From Halococcus qingdaonensis (lineage in GTDB: Archaea; Halobacteriota; Halobacteria; Halobacteriales; Halococcaceae), in contig NZ_CP101943.1 of assembly GCF_024508235.1 (NCBI RefSeq), forward strand, positions 2,391,112 to 2,455,111: a stretch of DNA of 64,000 bases, read 5' to 3'. Below are positions 18,171 to 27,267 of the stretch, one piece after another. The position numbers and the translations under genes are program-made. Below the pieces are notes generated by a model that made no database searches, was not told where the DNA came from, and worked only from the letters and a program-made list of their open reading frames with translations. How positions within the stretch are numbered: position 1 is the first letter of the stretch; every line of letters starts with the position of its first letter.

Positions 18171-18242
18171 ATAACCATAACTCGTGTTGACGATCAACAC
18201 GCATTGGCGCGGAGCGTGCACGACCGCGGGCGGACGTTTATC
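18171..18242. promoter_or_regulatory. Divergent promoter with perfect palindromic operator
   Basis: Between the two divergent genes lies GTGTTGA-CGA-TCAACAC (18184-18200): perfect 7-base arms and a 3-base centre. On one side, a TATA-like TTATGGTTAT (minus strand, 18171-18180) serves the membrane protein gene. On the other side TTTATC (18237-18242) is 24-29 bases before the regulator ATG. The palindrome abuts the first TATA element, the usual place for an activator or repressor site in archaea. Confidence 0.65.
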
Positions 18243-18265
18243 TTCCGCCTCGTCGAACGGTTCGC

Positions 18266-18658
18266 ATGGTCGAGACCGATCCTGATCCGCAGCGGTTTCG
18301 CGATCTGATGCTCGATTCCGAGCCGGGTTTCGCGGAGGTGATGATCTGTGTATTCGGCATCCAGCGCCACGAAACCCGGACCTACCGGACGCTGTGCGAC
18401 CGGCCGAAGAGCACGGTCGCGGAGCTCGCGGAGGAGCTGGATCGTGACCGCTCGAACGTCAATCGCTCGCTGTCGACGCTGCGCGAGAAGGGCCTCGCCG
18501 AACGCGGTCGCCGACTGCTCGACGGCGGCGGCCACGTCTATCAGTACACCGCGACGCCGCTGCCCGAGGCGAAGGAGCTGATGCACGACACGCTCGACGA
18601 GTGGACCGCCTACGTCCACTCGCGTATCGACGAGTTCGGCGACGAAGCGCTCGAATGA
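18266..18658 (+). CDS. Winged helix-turn-helix transcriptional regulator
   Basis: A 130-residue, single-domain DNA-binding protein. The helix-turn-helix is seen at about residues 48-78 (STVAELAEELDRDRSNVNRSL), followed by a wing with GGGHVYQYTATPL and a C-terminal helix likely used for dimerisation. It fits the MarR/TrmB-like haloarchaeal regulators without a separate ligand domain. It is divergent from the four-helix membrane protein gene, and the shared intergenic palindrome is the likely binding site, possibly with autoregulation. The TATA element TTTATC places transcription start at or near the ATG. The ligand or signal is unknown. Confidence 0.82.
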   Translation: MVETDPDPQRFRDLMLDSEPGFAEVMICVFGIQRHETRTYRTLCDRPKSTVAELAEELDRDRSNVNRSLSTLREKGLAERGRRLLDGGGHVYQYTATPLPEAKELMHDTLDEWTAYVHSRIDEFGDEALE

Positions 18659-18667
18659 GCGGGCGAG

Positions 18668-19762
18668 CTAGCCCGATTCGGGCGTGCGATCGAACGCACC
18701 GGGCTGTTCCGGTCGGCTGCCGAGCGTGAGCGAGAGCGTCCGGCGCTCGCCGTTGCGCAACACCGTGACGTCGACCGTATCGCCCGGCGATGCCTGAAGC
18801 GCGAGATACGAGGAGAGCTGCTGGCGGCCGGCGATTTTCTCGCCGCCGAGACCGACGATGACGTCGCCCTGCCTGAGCGTGCCGTCCGACGGGCCGTCCT
18901 GACTGACCTGCGTGACGGCCACGCCACGCGGGCGATCGAGTCCCACCCGATCGGCGAGGTCAGGGGTGACGGTCTGCAGCCCGACGCCCATGTAAGCGTG
19001 CTCGTACTCGCCGTTCTCGATGAGCGACGGCACGACGCGCTCGACGAGCGCCGCCGAGATGGCAAAGGCGAGGTTCTCGCCGCCGCCGGAGCTGATGACG
19101 CCGATGACCCGCCCGTCGAGATCGACGAGCGGGCCGCCCGAGTTGCCCGGGTTGACCGGCGCACCGGTCTGGATCGCATCGGGGATCCGGTAGCCGTTCG
19201 GCGCGGGGATCAGTCGGTCCACGCCGCTGACGAGTCCCGACGTGACCGAGCCTTCCAGCCCGAACGGGTTGCCGATGGCGACCGCCTCCGTGCCGATGGC
19301 GGGTTCGGATTCGACCAGCGAGAGCGGTTCGGCGTACTGTGGCCTGTTCCGTACCTCGACGACGGCGAGATCGCTCGACGGGTCCGTGCCGACGACCGAC
19401 GCCGAGCGCCACTGCCCCTTGGAGAACCGAACCTGGACGTCGCTCGCATCGCTGACGACGTGGGCGTTCGTGACGACGTGGTTGCCGCGGAAGACGAATC
19501 CCGAGCCCTGTCCACCCCGGCCCGATCGGCTGGTGACGCTGATGAGGACGACCGAGTCGATCGTGTCGCGGTAGACCTGCGTGTATGGACTCGGTGAGGA
19601 GCGACTGGCGTTCGTCCCGTTCCCCGACGGCGTCCCAGTGGTCGTCGACGATCCGTTCGTCGTGTTCTCGCCGCCGAGGACGCCGGAACAGCCGGCGAGC
19701 GAGGTGGCAAGCGTCGCCCCGATCGCACCGAGATACCGCCGTCGCGTCGTCCGCTGGCTCAT
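18668..19762 (-). CDS. HtrA/DegP-like serine protease, Tat lipoprotein
   Basis: A surface-anchored trypsin-like protease with a PDZ domain (364 residues). The N-terminus has a twin-arginine signal (RRRYLG) and lipobox SLAGC (Cys25), then a Ser/Thr/Gly/Asn linker. The catalytic triad is visible: His101 (TNAHVV), Asp131 (SSDLAVVEV), Ser208 (GNSGGPL). The C-terminal PDZ domain spans about 255-350 (YMGVGLQTVTP through GDTVDVTVLRNG). It would serve in extracytoplasmic protein quality control. The start at 19762 is set by the Tat signal; a longer frame to 20149 would run into thrC. Its promoter mirrors that of thrC (see 19803-19905). Confidence 0.93.
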   Translation of the reverse strand: MSQRTTRRRYLGAIGATLATSLAGCSGVLGGENTTNGSSTTTGTPSGNGTNASRSSPSPYTQVYRDTIDSVVLISVTSRSGRGGQGSGFVFRGNHVVTNAHVVSDASDVQVRFSKGQWRSASVVGTDPSSDLAVVEVRNRPQYAEPLSLVESEPAIGTEAVAIGNPFGLEGSVTSGLVSGVDRLIPAPNGYRIPDAIQTGAPVNPGNSGGPLVDLDGRVIGVISSGGGENLAFAISAALVERVVPSLIENGEYEHAYMGVGLQTVTPDLADRVGLDRPRGVAVTQVSQDGPSDGTLRQGDVIVGLGGEKIAGRQQLSSYLALQASPGDTVDVTVLRNGERRTLSLTLGSRPEQPGAFDRTPESG

Positions 19763-19802
19763 GCGCGGCGTTGTGGCCACGCGTGGGTAAGCACCACGCT
19801 TG

Positions 19803-19905
19803 TATACTGTCGGACAGGTCTGATCGAGAACCTGTGACGCGAAAATCAGCTCGTTGCAGTGGATTCTCGGAATCGAACGTTCGCGTACTTCTGTCCGACA
19901 GTATA
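19803..19905. promoter_or_regulatory. Mirror-image promoters of the protease gene and thrC
   Basis: A perfect 15-base inverted repeat, TATACTGTCGGACAG (19803-19817) and its complement (19891-19905), is separated by 73 bases. Each half is a TATA-like GTATA preceded by the palindrome CTGTCSGACAG, pointing outward: one to the protease gene (about 42 bases to its ATG), the other to thrC (about 47 bases). The same composite, CTGNNCGACAGTAT, recurs before two other genes in the window. Confidence 0.6.
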
Positions 19906-19951
19906 ACGTGCAAACCAGCCGACTTTTGCCCGCTGCCCTCGAGGCGTGCAC

Positions 19952-21205
19952 ATGCCCGATCTCAGTCTCGCTGCAGCCACCCCCGACTGCGCCGACGGCG
20001 GCGTCTGGCTCGCCTGTATCGAGTGTGGCGAACAACTCGCCCCGTTCGACGAACCGACCTACCGCTGTCCCGACTGCGGCGGGCTGCTCGAAGCGCGCTA
20101 CGAGCAGTATCCGACGTTCGAGGCGTTCTCGGGTCGTGGCGTCTGGCACTACGACGCGGCGCTACCCTTCGATCGGGGCGTCTCGCTGCCCGAAGGCGAC
20201 ACGCCGCTGCACGAGGTCCCCCGACTCGAAGCCGATCTCGGAGTACGGAGCCTGCGCGTCAAACACGAGGGGATGAACCCGACGGGCAGTTTCAAGGATC
20301 GAGGGATGACCGTTGGGGTCCGCGTCGCCGAGGAGCTCGGCGTCTCGCGACTGGCCTGTGCCTCGACGGGCAACACGAGCGCCGCACTCGCGGCCTACGG
20401 CGGACGCGCCAACCTAGAGACGCTCGTCTTGCTCCCCGCCGGTAAGGTCGCCGCCGGCAAAGTGGCCCAGGCCGCCCTCCACGGCGCGCGCATTCTGGAG
20501 GTCGACGGCAACTTCGACGCCTGCCTCGACATCGTGAGCGAGCTCGCCGACCGCGGCGAGGCCTACCTGCTCAACTCGCTCAACCCCTTCCGGCTTGAGG
20601 GTCAGAAGACGATCGGCTTCGAGATCCTCGAAACGTTTCGCGACGAGTACGGACGGTTTCCGGACCGCATCGTCCTTCCTGTGGGTAACGCCGGCAACAC
20701 GGCCGCCCTCTACAAGGCGTTCCGCGAGCTCGTCCGGGCGGGCGCGCTCGCCGAGGACGAGGTGCCGATGCTGACCGGGGTTCAAGCCGAAGGGGCCGCA
20801 CCGATGGTCGAGGCCATCGAGGAGGGGTACGCGGACACCGAGCGCTGGGAAGAGGTCGAGACGCGCGCGACGGCCATCCGGATCGGCAACCCGGTCAACG
20901 CGCCGAAGGCCCTCCCCGGCATCCGCGCGACCGGCGGCACCGCGGTCGCGGTCGCCGACGACGCAATCACCGACGCCCAGCGCGCGCTCGCCGAGGAGGG
21001 TGTCGGCGTGGAACCCGCGAGTGCTGCCAGCGTCGCCGGCCTGCGCAAACTCCGTGAGGAGGGCGTCGTCGACGAGAGCGAGGACGTGGTCTGTCTGACG
21101 ACCGGCCATCTGCTGAAGGACCCCGACGCGGCCGCCGCCGCGGGGGCCGAGCCGGAGCCGGTGGCGAACAATACCGAGGCGATCCTGGATCACCTGAGCG
21201 GCTAG
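19952..21205 (+). CDS. thrC: Threonine synthase
   Basis: PLP enzyme that converts O-phosphohomoserine to threonine. The N-terminus has a zinc ribbon (Cys22, 25, 39, 42), as in many archaeal ThrC proteins; the PLP lysine is Lys115 in TGSFKDRGMT, and STGNTSAAL and LPVGNAGNTAAL are the family phosphate-binding blocks. 417 residues. I take the ATG at 19952; a GTG two codons earlier (19946) is an equal possibility. A Doc-like gene begins 7 bases after the stop. Homoserine kinase and homoserine dehydrogenase are not in the window. Confidence 0.92.
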   Translation: MPDLSLAAATPDCADGGVWLACIECGEQLAPFDEPTYRCPDCGGLLEARYEQYPTFEAFSGRGVWHYDAALPFDRGVSLPEGDTPLHEVPRLEADLGVRSLRVKHEGMNPTGSFKDRGMTVGVRVAEELGVSRLACASTGNTSAALAAYGGRANLETLVLLPAGKVAAGKVAQAALHGARILEVDGNFDACLDIVSELADRGEAYLLNSLNPFRLEGQKTIGFEILETFRDEYGRFPDRIVLPVGNAGNTAALYKAFRELVRAGALAEDEVPMLTGVQAEGAAPMVEAIEEGYADTERWEEVETRATAIRIGNPVNAPKALPGIRATGGTAVAVADDAITDAQRALAEEGVGVEPASAASVAGLRKLREEGVVDESEDVVCLTTGHLLKDPDAAAAAGAEPEPVANNTEAILDHLSG

Positions 21206-21212
21206 GTAGCCG

Positions 21213-21614
21213 ATGGCCGACCTCGTCTATCCGACGGTCGAAGACGTCCTCGCCATCCACGAGGCGGTCGTCGCGAGCGATCGCGAAACCGAAGCCGGCG
21301 TGCGCTCGCCCGAAACCGTCGAATCCGCACTGATCTACGTCTCGGAAGGCTATTTCGGCGAAGCACCTGACACGATCCACGAAACGGCGGCACATCTCAT
21401 GCGACTACTCGCCGCCGAACACCCGTTCGTGGACGGAAACAAGCGTACCGCGTTGAACACGGCTGACATCATCTACGAAATAAATGGCTACGAATTCGAC
21501 CACGGCGACGACGTTCGTGCCATCCTCAAGCGTTTTGCGACGGACGAACGAAACGTCGATATGAGTGGTGTCATCGCGTATTGCCGCGAGCATGCTCATG
21601 GAGCCGAAGAGTAA
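21213..21614 (+). CDS. doc: Doc (death-on-curing) family toxin-like protein
   Basis: A 133-residue Fic/Doc-fold protein. The active-site motif HPFVDGNKR (residues 70-78) is complete, followed by TALNTADIIYEINGYEF. In the family, Doc uses this motif to phosphorylate elongation factor Tu, and the cognate Phd antitoxin is normally encoded upstream. Here the upstream gene is thrC, only 7 bases away, so no Phd is present in the usual place. A 54-residue gene 32 bases downstream is the candidate partner. The 3' half is richer in A/T than neighbouring genes, hinting at acquisition. Whether it is toxic is unknown. Confidence 0.82.
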   Translation: MADLVYPTVEDVLAIHEAVVASDRETEAGVRSPETVESALIYVSEGYFGEAPDTIHETAAHLMRLLAAEHPFVDGNKRTALNTADIIYEINGYEFDHGDDVRAILKRFATDERNVDMSGVIAYCREHAHGAEE

Positions 21615-21646
21615 ATACCGGGGCCGACGTATTGACGAGCGAGAGG

Positions 21647-21811
21647 ATGGCACAGACCACTCCATCGAGCTACCGGGACGAGCGTGCAGAACTTCGCGAG
21701 CGGGTCCAAAACCCCGAATCAGAAGCCGAACGCCACGAAGCAGTGCTCCGGCTCGCGGAGATCAACCGCGAAATCCACGCGGAGACCTACGAAAAGCTCG
21801 CCCGCGAGTGA
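21647..21811 (+). CDS. Small charged helical protein next to doc (possible antitoxin)
   Basis: A 54-residue protein, almost fully helical and heavily charged (YRDERAELRERVQN, EAVLRLAEINREIHAE). The ATG at 21647 has GAGAGG just before it as a ribosome-binding site, and an AT-rich TAAATA element about 35 bases upstream. No DNA-binding domain is visible, so it is not a standard Phd. Its size, charge and position 32 bases after doc make it a candidate antidote, but the family also resembles generic small haloarchaeal proteins. Confidence 0.55.
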   Translation: MAQTTPSSYRDERAELRERVQNPESEAERHEAVLRLAEINREIHAETYEKLARE

Positions 21812-21842
21812 GCAGGCGCTCGAACCGCTCCAAACCAGCTTC

Positions 21843-22109
21843 TCAGTTCCCTTCGTCGTCGAAGCCGTCGAGCAGCGACGCCTGTCCCGTGTGATCGTTG
21901 TCGTCGAACGATTCGACGCGGACGGGCACCTGCGTGTCGAGCAGGTTCGGCGGGGCGTCCGGGATCCGGAGCACGCTGTCGCCGAGGCGGACGAGCGCGG
22001 TTCCGTTTTCGTAGCCGGTGACGAACGCCCGGAACTCCGTGCCGGGATCGAAACTCGGCTTGCTCGTCCGGAACTGGAGCCCTTCGGTGAACGCGCTGAG
22101 ACGGCTCAT
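21843..22109 (-). CDS. Small beta-rich (TRAM-like) haloarchaeal protein
   Basis: An 88-residue acidic protein. Its core (GTEFRAFVTGYENGTALVRLGDSVLRIPDAP ... VPVRVESFD, split here) alternates hydrophobic residues as in an OB or TRAM-like beta barrel, a fold that often binds RNA. The ATG overlaps the NhaC antiporter stop by 4 bases, so it is the second gene of that unit. No function can be assigned; the RNA-binding idea rests on fold resemblance only. Confidence 0.68.
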   Translation of the reverse strand: MSRLSAFTEGLQFRTSKPSFDPGTEFRAFVTGYENGTALVRLGDSVLRIPDAPPNLLDTQVPVRVESFDDNDHTGQASLLDGFDDEGN

Positions 22110-23677
22110 ACCCGCGCCACCTCACCCGTCTCGCGGTCGGACGTGTACTCCAGCCCGAAGCCGGTCAGGGCGGCGACGATGAAGACGAAGAACAGCAGCC
22201 AGCCGTGGAAGACGAACGGCCAGACCTCCGCCGGATTGACCAGCATCGACTGGGTAAACCAGCTGTACTGCTCGGGCAGTCCCAGCATGGCGGTGTAGCC
22301 CGCGAGCAGGCCGCCACCCCACGGGAAGATGTAGCCGAGCGCCGAGGTGTTCGCGTCGAGGATGTTCGCGCGGCGGTAGCCGTTGATGTTGAACCGCTCG
22401 CCGATGCGGGCGATGTACGGCGCGATAGCGATCTCGGCAGCCGTGTTGATCGTGATCATCGCGTTGATCGCGGCGGTGCCGAGCACCATCGTGGTCTCGG
22501 CCCGGCGGAGGCTCGTCGCGACCGATCCAAGGAGGAAGTCCTGCATCGCCTCGAAACCGCCGCCGCGGACGAGGATTTGCGCGCCGGCGACGATCAAGAG
22601 TGTGAGGACGATCAGCGGGAAGAAGCCGACCGCACCGCTGTAGATGCTTCCGGCGACGCCCGTCTCCGAGCTCTGGACGAGTTCGATGAACGGGAGGCCG
22701 GAGAGCGACTGCGCGATGCCGGAGCCCTGTGGGGCCTGAAAGACGAGCATATCGCTCACGCTCGCCAGCCCGGTGACGACGTTCAGCACCGCCGAGGTGA
22801 TCAGTCCCCACGAGATCGCCTCGACGATGTGACGGCCGCTGATCGCCGTGCCGATGACGACCGCGACCGAGAGGAGGTGGACGAGACCGAGCGGGTTGCT
22901 GTTCTCGGTGAGCAGACCGCCGGCTTGCTGGGCGACGTCGACGCCGTCCATCAGGCTGCCAGCGACGATGTAGGCCGGCAGCGCGATGATCGCCGCGACG
23001 GCGGCGTATTTGAACCGTGAGGAGACGACGCCGCCGATGTCCGAATCCTGCGTGACGGCGCTGACGATCGTCGTGTCGCTCACCGGGGCGAGGTTGTCGC
23101 CGAAGACCGCCCCCGAGAGGATCGCCGCGAACGTGAGCACCGGGTTCGCCCCGAGCAGCACGCCCGCCGGGAAGAACAGCGTCGTGAACGCGACGACCGT
23201 CCCGTAGCCGGTGCCGATACCGGTCGCGAGCAGGCCCGCGAGGATGTAGGCCGCCGCCGGGAACAGCGTCGCACCGATGTCGAGGGCGGTCGCCGCCCAG
23301 ATGAGGCCGTCGACGAACCCACCGGCTTGGAGGGTGTCGGCGAACATGCCCGCCCAGAGCCAGGCGACGATGGCCGTCGCCGCCACGGGTTGGGTCATCC
23401 CCTCGAAGATCGTGTTCGCGTACTGCTTCCAGTCGCCCTTGGCGAAGAACATCCCGATGATGAGGGCGATGAGCATTCCCGCGACCAACCCCTGCGTGTC
23501 GCCGATCTGGAGGACACCACTTTGAAAGATCGCCCAGACGACGAAGATCGCGAGCGGGAGCGCGCTCAGCCAGCGCCCGCCATAGAACTCGATGCTGCGT
23601 TCGTCGTCGCTGCTGTCGGCCAATCCCTCGTCGTACTCGTCGGTCGGATCGCCGGGGCTCCCCCCGTCAGTACTCAT
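22106..23677 (-). CDS. nhaC: NhaC-family Na+/H+ antiporter
   Basis: An integral membrane protein of 523 residues with about 11-12 helices. The family block GDNLAPVSDTTIVSAV is present near the middle, together with GYGTVVAFTTLFFPAGV and the second-half repeat AEIAIAPYIARIGE. NhaC proteins exchange sodium for protons, which suits a halophile; some relatives carry amino acids or malate-lactate instead, so the substrate is not certain. The N-terminal 35 residues are acidic and cytoplasmic. The minus-strand gene is followed by a small TRAM-like protein overlapping its stop. Confidence 0.88.
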   Translation of the reverse strand: MSTDGGSPGDPTDEYDEGLADSSDDERSIEFYGGRWLSALPLAIFVVWAIFQSGVLQIGDTQGLVAGMLIALIIGMFFAKGDWKQYANTIFEGMTQPVAATAIVAWLWAGMFADTLQAGGFVDGLIWAATALDIGATLFPAAAYILAGLLATGIGTGYGTVVAFTTLFFPAGVLLGANPVLTFAAILSGAVFGDNLAPVSDTTIVSAVTQDSDIGGVVSSRFKYAAVAAIIALPAYIVAGSLMDGVDVAQQAGGLLTENSNPLGLVHLLSVAVVIGTAISGRHIVEAISWGLITSAVLNVVTGLASVSDMLVFQAPQGSGIAQSLSGLPFIELVQSSETGVAGSIYSGAVGFFPLIVLTLLIVAGAQILVRGGGFEAMQDFLLGSVATSLRRAETTMVLGTAAINAMITINTAAEIAIAPYIARIGERFNINGYRRANILDANTSALGYIFPWGGGLLAGYTAMLGLPEQYSWFTQSMLVNPAEVWPFVFHGWLLFFVFIVAALTGFGLEYTSDRETGEVARV

Positions 23678-23723
23678 ACCTCAGCCACTACACGGAACGA
23701 CCATTATATAGTTATGGTCGAGA

Positions 23724-25310
23724 TCACTCCGTGCCGTTGAGCGCGATATAAGTCGTGTCGATGACGCGCTCGTCGGCTTCGAGACGCTCGCGCAGCTCGT
23801 CGGTGACCGGTTCGTCGAGGTTGTAGACCGACAGCGCCTCGCCGCCGATCGTCTCGCGAGCGTTGAACATGCCCGCGATGTTGACGTCCGCGTCGCCCAG
23901 CACGGTTCCGATAAAACCGATCAGACCGGGCTCGTCCTCGTTGCGCGCGACGAGCATGTGGCCCGACGGGATCGCGTCGACGCGGAAGCCGTCGATCCGA
24001 ACGATGCGCGGGTCCTCGCCGGCGAACAGCGTGCCGCAGACGCCGATCTCCGTGCCGCCGTTCTGGACCGTGACGGTCACGAGCGACTGGAAATCGGCGG
24101 CGGTGTGGGTCTTCGATTCGGTCACGTCGATGCCGCGCTCCTCGGCGATGCGCGGGGCGTTGACGGCGTTGACCTGCCATTCGAGCGGCTCGAAGACTCC
24201 TTGAAGGGCGCTCGCGGTCACGAGATCGACCTCTTCGCCCGCGATGTCGCCGGCGTAGGTGACTTCGACACCCTCGACGCGCCCGTCGAGCAGCTGCGTG
24301 GCGATCTTGCCCGCCGTGGAGGCGATGTCGAGATACGGCTCGACGCGGGGGAACGCGCTCGCGTCCATCGAGGGCGCGTTGAGCGCGTTCATCACCGGCT
24401 CGCCGCGGACGGCCGAAAGGACCTGGTCGGCGATGTCGGTGGCGACGTTCTTCTGGGCGGCGTGCGTGCTCGCGCCGAGATGGGGCGTCACGATTACGTC
24501 GTCGGCGCGCAGGAGCGGGCTGTCCTCGTCGAGCGGTTCGTCGGCGAAGACGTCAATGGCCGCACCCGCGAGCGTGCCGTCGTCGACGGCGGCCGCGAGC
24601 GCGCGTTCGTCGACGACGCCACCGCGCGCGCAGTTGACGAGATAGCCGTCGCCGAGCCGCTCCAACTCTTCCTCGCCGACGAGATCCTCCGTCTCGGGCG
24701 TCAGCGGCGTGTGCATCGTCAGGACGTCCGCGCGCGCGAGGCAGTCGTCGAGCTCGACGAGCTCCGCACCGAGGTTCGCGGCACGCTCCTCGGAGATGTA
24801 GGGATCGTAGGCGACGAGCTCCATGCCGAGGCTGTCGAGCTTCTTCGCGACCTCCTGGCCGACGCGGCCGAAGCCGACGATGCCGAGCGTCGCGCCGTCG
24901 AGTTCCGTCCCCAGATAGTCGCCCTTGGCCCACTCGCCGGCCTTGAGACGGGCGTGGGCTTGCGGGATCGAGCGCGCGGCGGCGAACGTCATCGCGACGG
25001 TGTGCTCGGCGGCCGCGCGGACGTTGCCCTCGGGGGCGTTGGCGACGATGACGCCCCGCTCGGTGGCGGCGTCGATGTCGATGTTGTCGACGCCGATGCC
25101 CGCCCGGCCGACGATCGCGAGATCGGGGGCGGCATCGAGCAGCTCGGCCGTGACCTCAGTGCCCGAGCGGACGACGAGCGCGCTCGCGTCGGCGATCGCT
25201 TCGAAAAGAGCGTCACCTTCGGCGTCGTAGGCCGTTTCGACGGTATGGCCAGCCTCGCGCAGGCGTGTGAGGCCCGGCTCGGCGATGGGGTCCGTGACGA
25301 GTACCTTCAT
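23724..25310 (-). CDS. serA: D-3-phosphoglycerate dehydrogenase
   Basis: First enzyme of serine synthesis: oxidises 3-phosphoglycerate to phosphohydroxypyruvate with NAD. A 528-residue, long-form enzyme: catalytic and Rossmann domains (GRAGIGVDNID, LGIVGFGRVGQEVAKKL), catalytic His region (PHLGASTHAAQ), an intervening ASB domain (about 320-450) and a C-terminal ACT domain (about 455-528, HMLVARNEDEPGLIGFIGTVLG), which in the family senses serine. It is divergent from serB with 111 bases between the starts. Confidence 0.94.
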   Translation of the reverse strand: MKVLVTDPIAEPGLTRLREAGHTVETAYDAEGDALFEAIADASALVVRSGTEVTAELLDAAPDLAIVGRAGIGVDNIDIDAATERGVIVANAPEGNVRAAAEHTVAMTFAAARSIPQAHARLKAGEWAKGDYLGTELDGATLGIVGFGRVGQEVAKKLDSLGMELVAYDPYISEERAANLGAELVELDDCLARADVLTMHTPLTPETEDLVGEEELERLGDGYLVNCARGGVVDERALAAAVDDGTLAGAAIDVFADEPLDEDSPLLRADDVIVTPHLGASTHAAQKNVATDIADQVLSAVRGEPVMNALNAPSMDASAFPRVEPYLDIASTAGKIATQLLDGRVEGVEVTYAGDIAGEEVDLVTASALQGVFEPLEWQVNAVNAPRIAEERGIDVTESKTHTAADFQSLVTVTVQNGGTEIGVCGTLFAGEDPRIVRIDGFRVDAIPSGHMLVARNEDEPGLIGFIGTVLGDADVNIAGMFNARETIGGEALSVYNLDEPVTDELRERLEADERVIDTTYIALNGTE

Positions 25311-25421
25311 GTCGAATCCTCCGACGCGGGAGGGTTAACCCTTTCTTCACTGGCACGTCTCGCCGGCCGATCGGGCGGCACGGATGCGAACGTTTTGAAC
25401 CCGGCGGGCCGATGGGCGAGT

Positions 25422-26054
25422 ATGAAACTGGTCGCGTTCGACTTCGACGGCACTCTCTCGGACTCGGAGATGAGCGTGCTGCTCGGCGAACAGTACGGCG
25501 TCGCCGAGGAGATGGCGACCATCACCGAGCGGGCGATGAACGACGAGATCGAGTACGCCGAGAGCCTGCGCGAGCGCGTCTCGTTGCTGGAGGGCCTCCC
25601 GGTCGAGGGCGTCGAGGCGGGCGTCGAGAACGTCGTGCTGCGCTCCGGGGCGAGCGATCTGATCCAGGAACTGAACGACGCCGGCGTCGTGACCGCGATC
25701 GTCACGGGCGGGTTCGGCCGCGGCGTCGAGAGCGTGCTCGCACGGTTCGAAACCCCCGTCGACGCCATCGTCGCCAACCAGCTCGAGTTCGAGGAACGAC
25801 GCCTCACCGGCGAGGTCTCCGGCCCGCTCGTCGAGGGGACCAAGGACGACGCGCTCCGGGCGGTCGCGAACAACGCCGGCATCGACATCGAGGAGACGAT
25901 CGCCGTCGGCGACGGCGCGAACGACCTGCCGATGCTCCGGACTGCGGGGTTCGCCGTGGGCTACGAGCCGAAACCCGCGGTCGAACCGCACTGTGACGCC
26001 GTAGTCGAATCGATGGAAGAGTTGCAGGAACTGCTCGCCGAACACCTCGACTGA
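25422..26054 (+). CDS. serB: Phosphoserine phosphatase
   Basis: HAD-family phosphatase of 210 residues that hydrolyses phosphoserine to serine. All motifs are visible: catalytic Asp pair in AFDFDGTLSD (I), TGGFGRG (II), the Lys of EGTKDDAL, and GDGANDLPML (III). The ATG at 25422 gives the family N-terminus MKLVAFDFDGT; longer readings upstream are antisense to serA. It is divergent from serA, so the two serine genes probably share a control region of 111 bases. It converges on metX with a 1-base gap. Confidence 0.93.
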   Translation: MKLVAFDFDGTLSDSEMSVLLGEQYGVAEEMATITERAMNDEIEYAESLRERVSLLEGLPVEGVEAGVENVVLRSGASDLIQELNDAGVVTAIVTGGFGRGVESVLARFETPVDAIVANQLEFEERRLTGEVSGPLVEGTKDDALRAVANNAGIDIEETIAVGDGANDLPMLRTAGFAVGYEPKPAVEPHCDAVVESMEELQELLAEHLD

Positions 26055-26055
26055 C

Positions 26056-27267
26056 TCAGTCGCCGAACAGGCTGGCGTGGACGGGCGCGAACGACTCGCC
26101 CGTGTCGGTAGTGGTGTCGGTCACGGCGCGGCCGGCGGTGCCGTGAGCGAGGAAGTCGGCGATCGGCGGGCCGACGTTCTCCGGTTCGACCAGGAAGGCG
26201 TCGTGGCCGTGATCGGAGTCGATAACGTGGTGGGCGACGTCGACGCCCGCCGTGCGGCACGCCTCGGCGAGCGCCTCGGACTGCTCGGTCGTGAAGTGCC
26301 AGTCACCGGTGAAGCTCATCACGAGCACCTCGCCGTCGAAGGCCCGGAGCGCGTCCGCATCGGTGGTGTGACCGGCGGCGAGGTCGTAGTCGTCCATCGC
26401 GCGCGTGAGATAGAGATAGCTGTTCGCGTCGAAACGATCGACGAACGTGCCGGCGTTGTAGTCGAGATACGACTCGACATCGCGATAGGGGAAAAATCCC
26501 GCTGCGGGGTCAACGGGGAAGTCGTCGCGGGCAGCGTCGCGGCCAGCGGCCCGGCGGCCGAACTTCCGCTCCATCGAGTCCTTCGAGAGATACATCAGGT
26601 GGCCGAGCTGGCGTGCGAGCGCCAGGCCGTCGTCAGGCTCGGTCCCTCGATAGTAGTCGCCGCCCGCCCAGTTCGCGTCGGTCGTGATCGCGCGGCGGGC
26701 GATGCCGTCGAGCGCGACGCACTGGGCGTCGAGGCGGGCGGCCGCAGCCACGGGAACCGCACGCTCGACGCGGTCGGGATAGCGCTTGATCCATTCGAGC
26801 ACGTTCATTCCGCCGACGCTCCCCCCGACGACCGTCGCGAGCGTCGTGATCCCGAGATCGTCGAGCAGGCGGCGCTGGGCGCGCGTCCAGTCGGCGACCG
26901 TGACGGGCGGGAACTCGGTGCCGTAGGGTTCGCCGGTTTCGGGGTTCGTCGAAGCGGGTCCCGACGATCCGTAGCAGGAGCCGGGAACGTTCACACAGAC
27001 GACGAACTGTTCAGTAGTGTCGATGGCCTTGCCGGGACCGACGATGTCGTCCCACCACGCGCGGGCCTGGCCGTCCGTTTCGGTCGCCCAGTCGCCACCT
27101 CTCCCACCGCTGGCGACGTGATGGCTCCCGGTAAGCGCGTGACAGACGAGGACCGCGTTGTCGCCGGTGAACTCGCCGTGAGTCTCGTAGGCGAGTTCGA
27201 GCTCCGGGATGGATTCGCCACACTCGAAGGTGAACTCGCCGAGGGAGCGAACGTCGCGCGTCGTCAT
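26056..27267 (-). CDS. metX: Homoserine O-acetyltransferase
   Basis: An alpha/beta-hydrolase fold enzyme of 403 residues that acylates homoserine for methionine synthesis. The nucleophile is Ser150 in [10 protein letters not shown], followed by the Asp of [11 protein letters not shown] and the His of [10 protein letters not shown]. The oxyanion-side block [12 protein letters not shown] is characteristic. Whether it uses acetyl- or succinyl-CoA cannot be decided from sequence alone, but archaeal members usually use acetyl-CoA. The ATG overlaps the stop of the upstream metY gene (ATGA), so the two form one operon. Confidence 0.93.
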   Translation of the reverse strand: MTTRDVRSLGEFTFECGESIPELELAYETHGEFTGDNAVLVCHALTGSHHVASGGRGGDWATETDGQARAWWDDIVGPGKAIDTTEQFVVCVNVPGSCYGSSGPASTNPETGEPYGTEFPPVTVADWTRAQRRLLDDLGITTLATVVGGSVGGMNVLEWIKRYPDRVERAVPVAAAARLDAQCVALDGIARRAITTDANWAGGDYYRGTEPDDGLALARQLGHLMYLSKDSMERKFGRRAAGRDAARDDFPVDPAAGFFPYRDVESYLDYNAGTFVDRFDANSYLYLTRAMDDYDLAAGHTTDADALRAFDGEVLVMSFTGDWHFTTEQSEALAEACRTAGVDVAHHVIDSDHGHDAFLVEPENVGPPIADFLAHGTAGRAVTDTTTDTGESFAPVHASLFGD

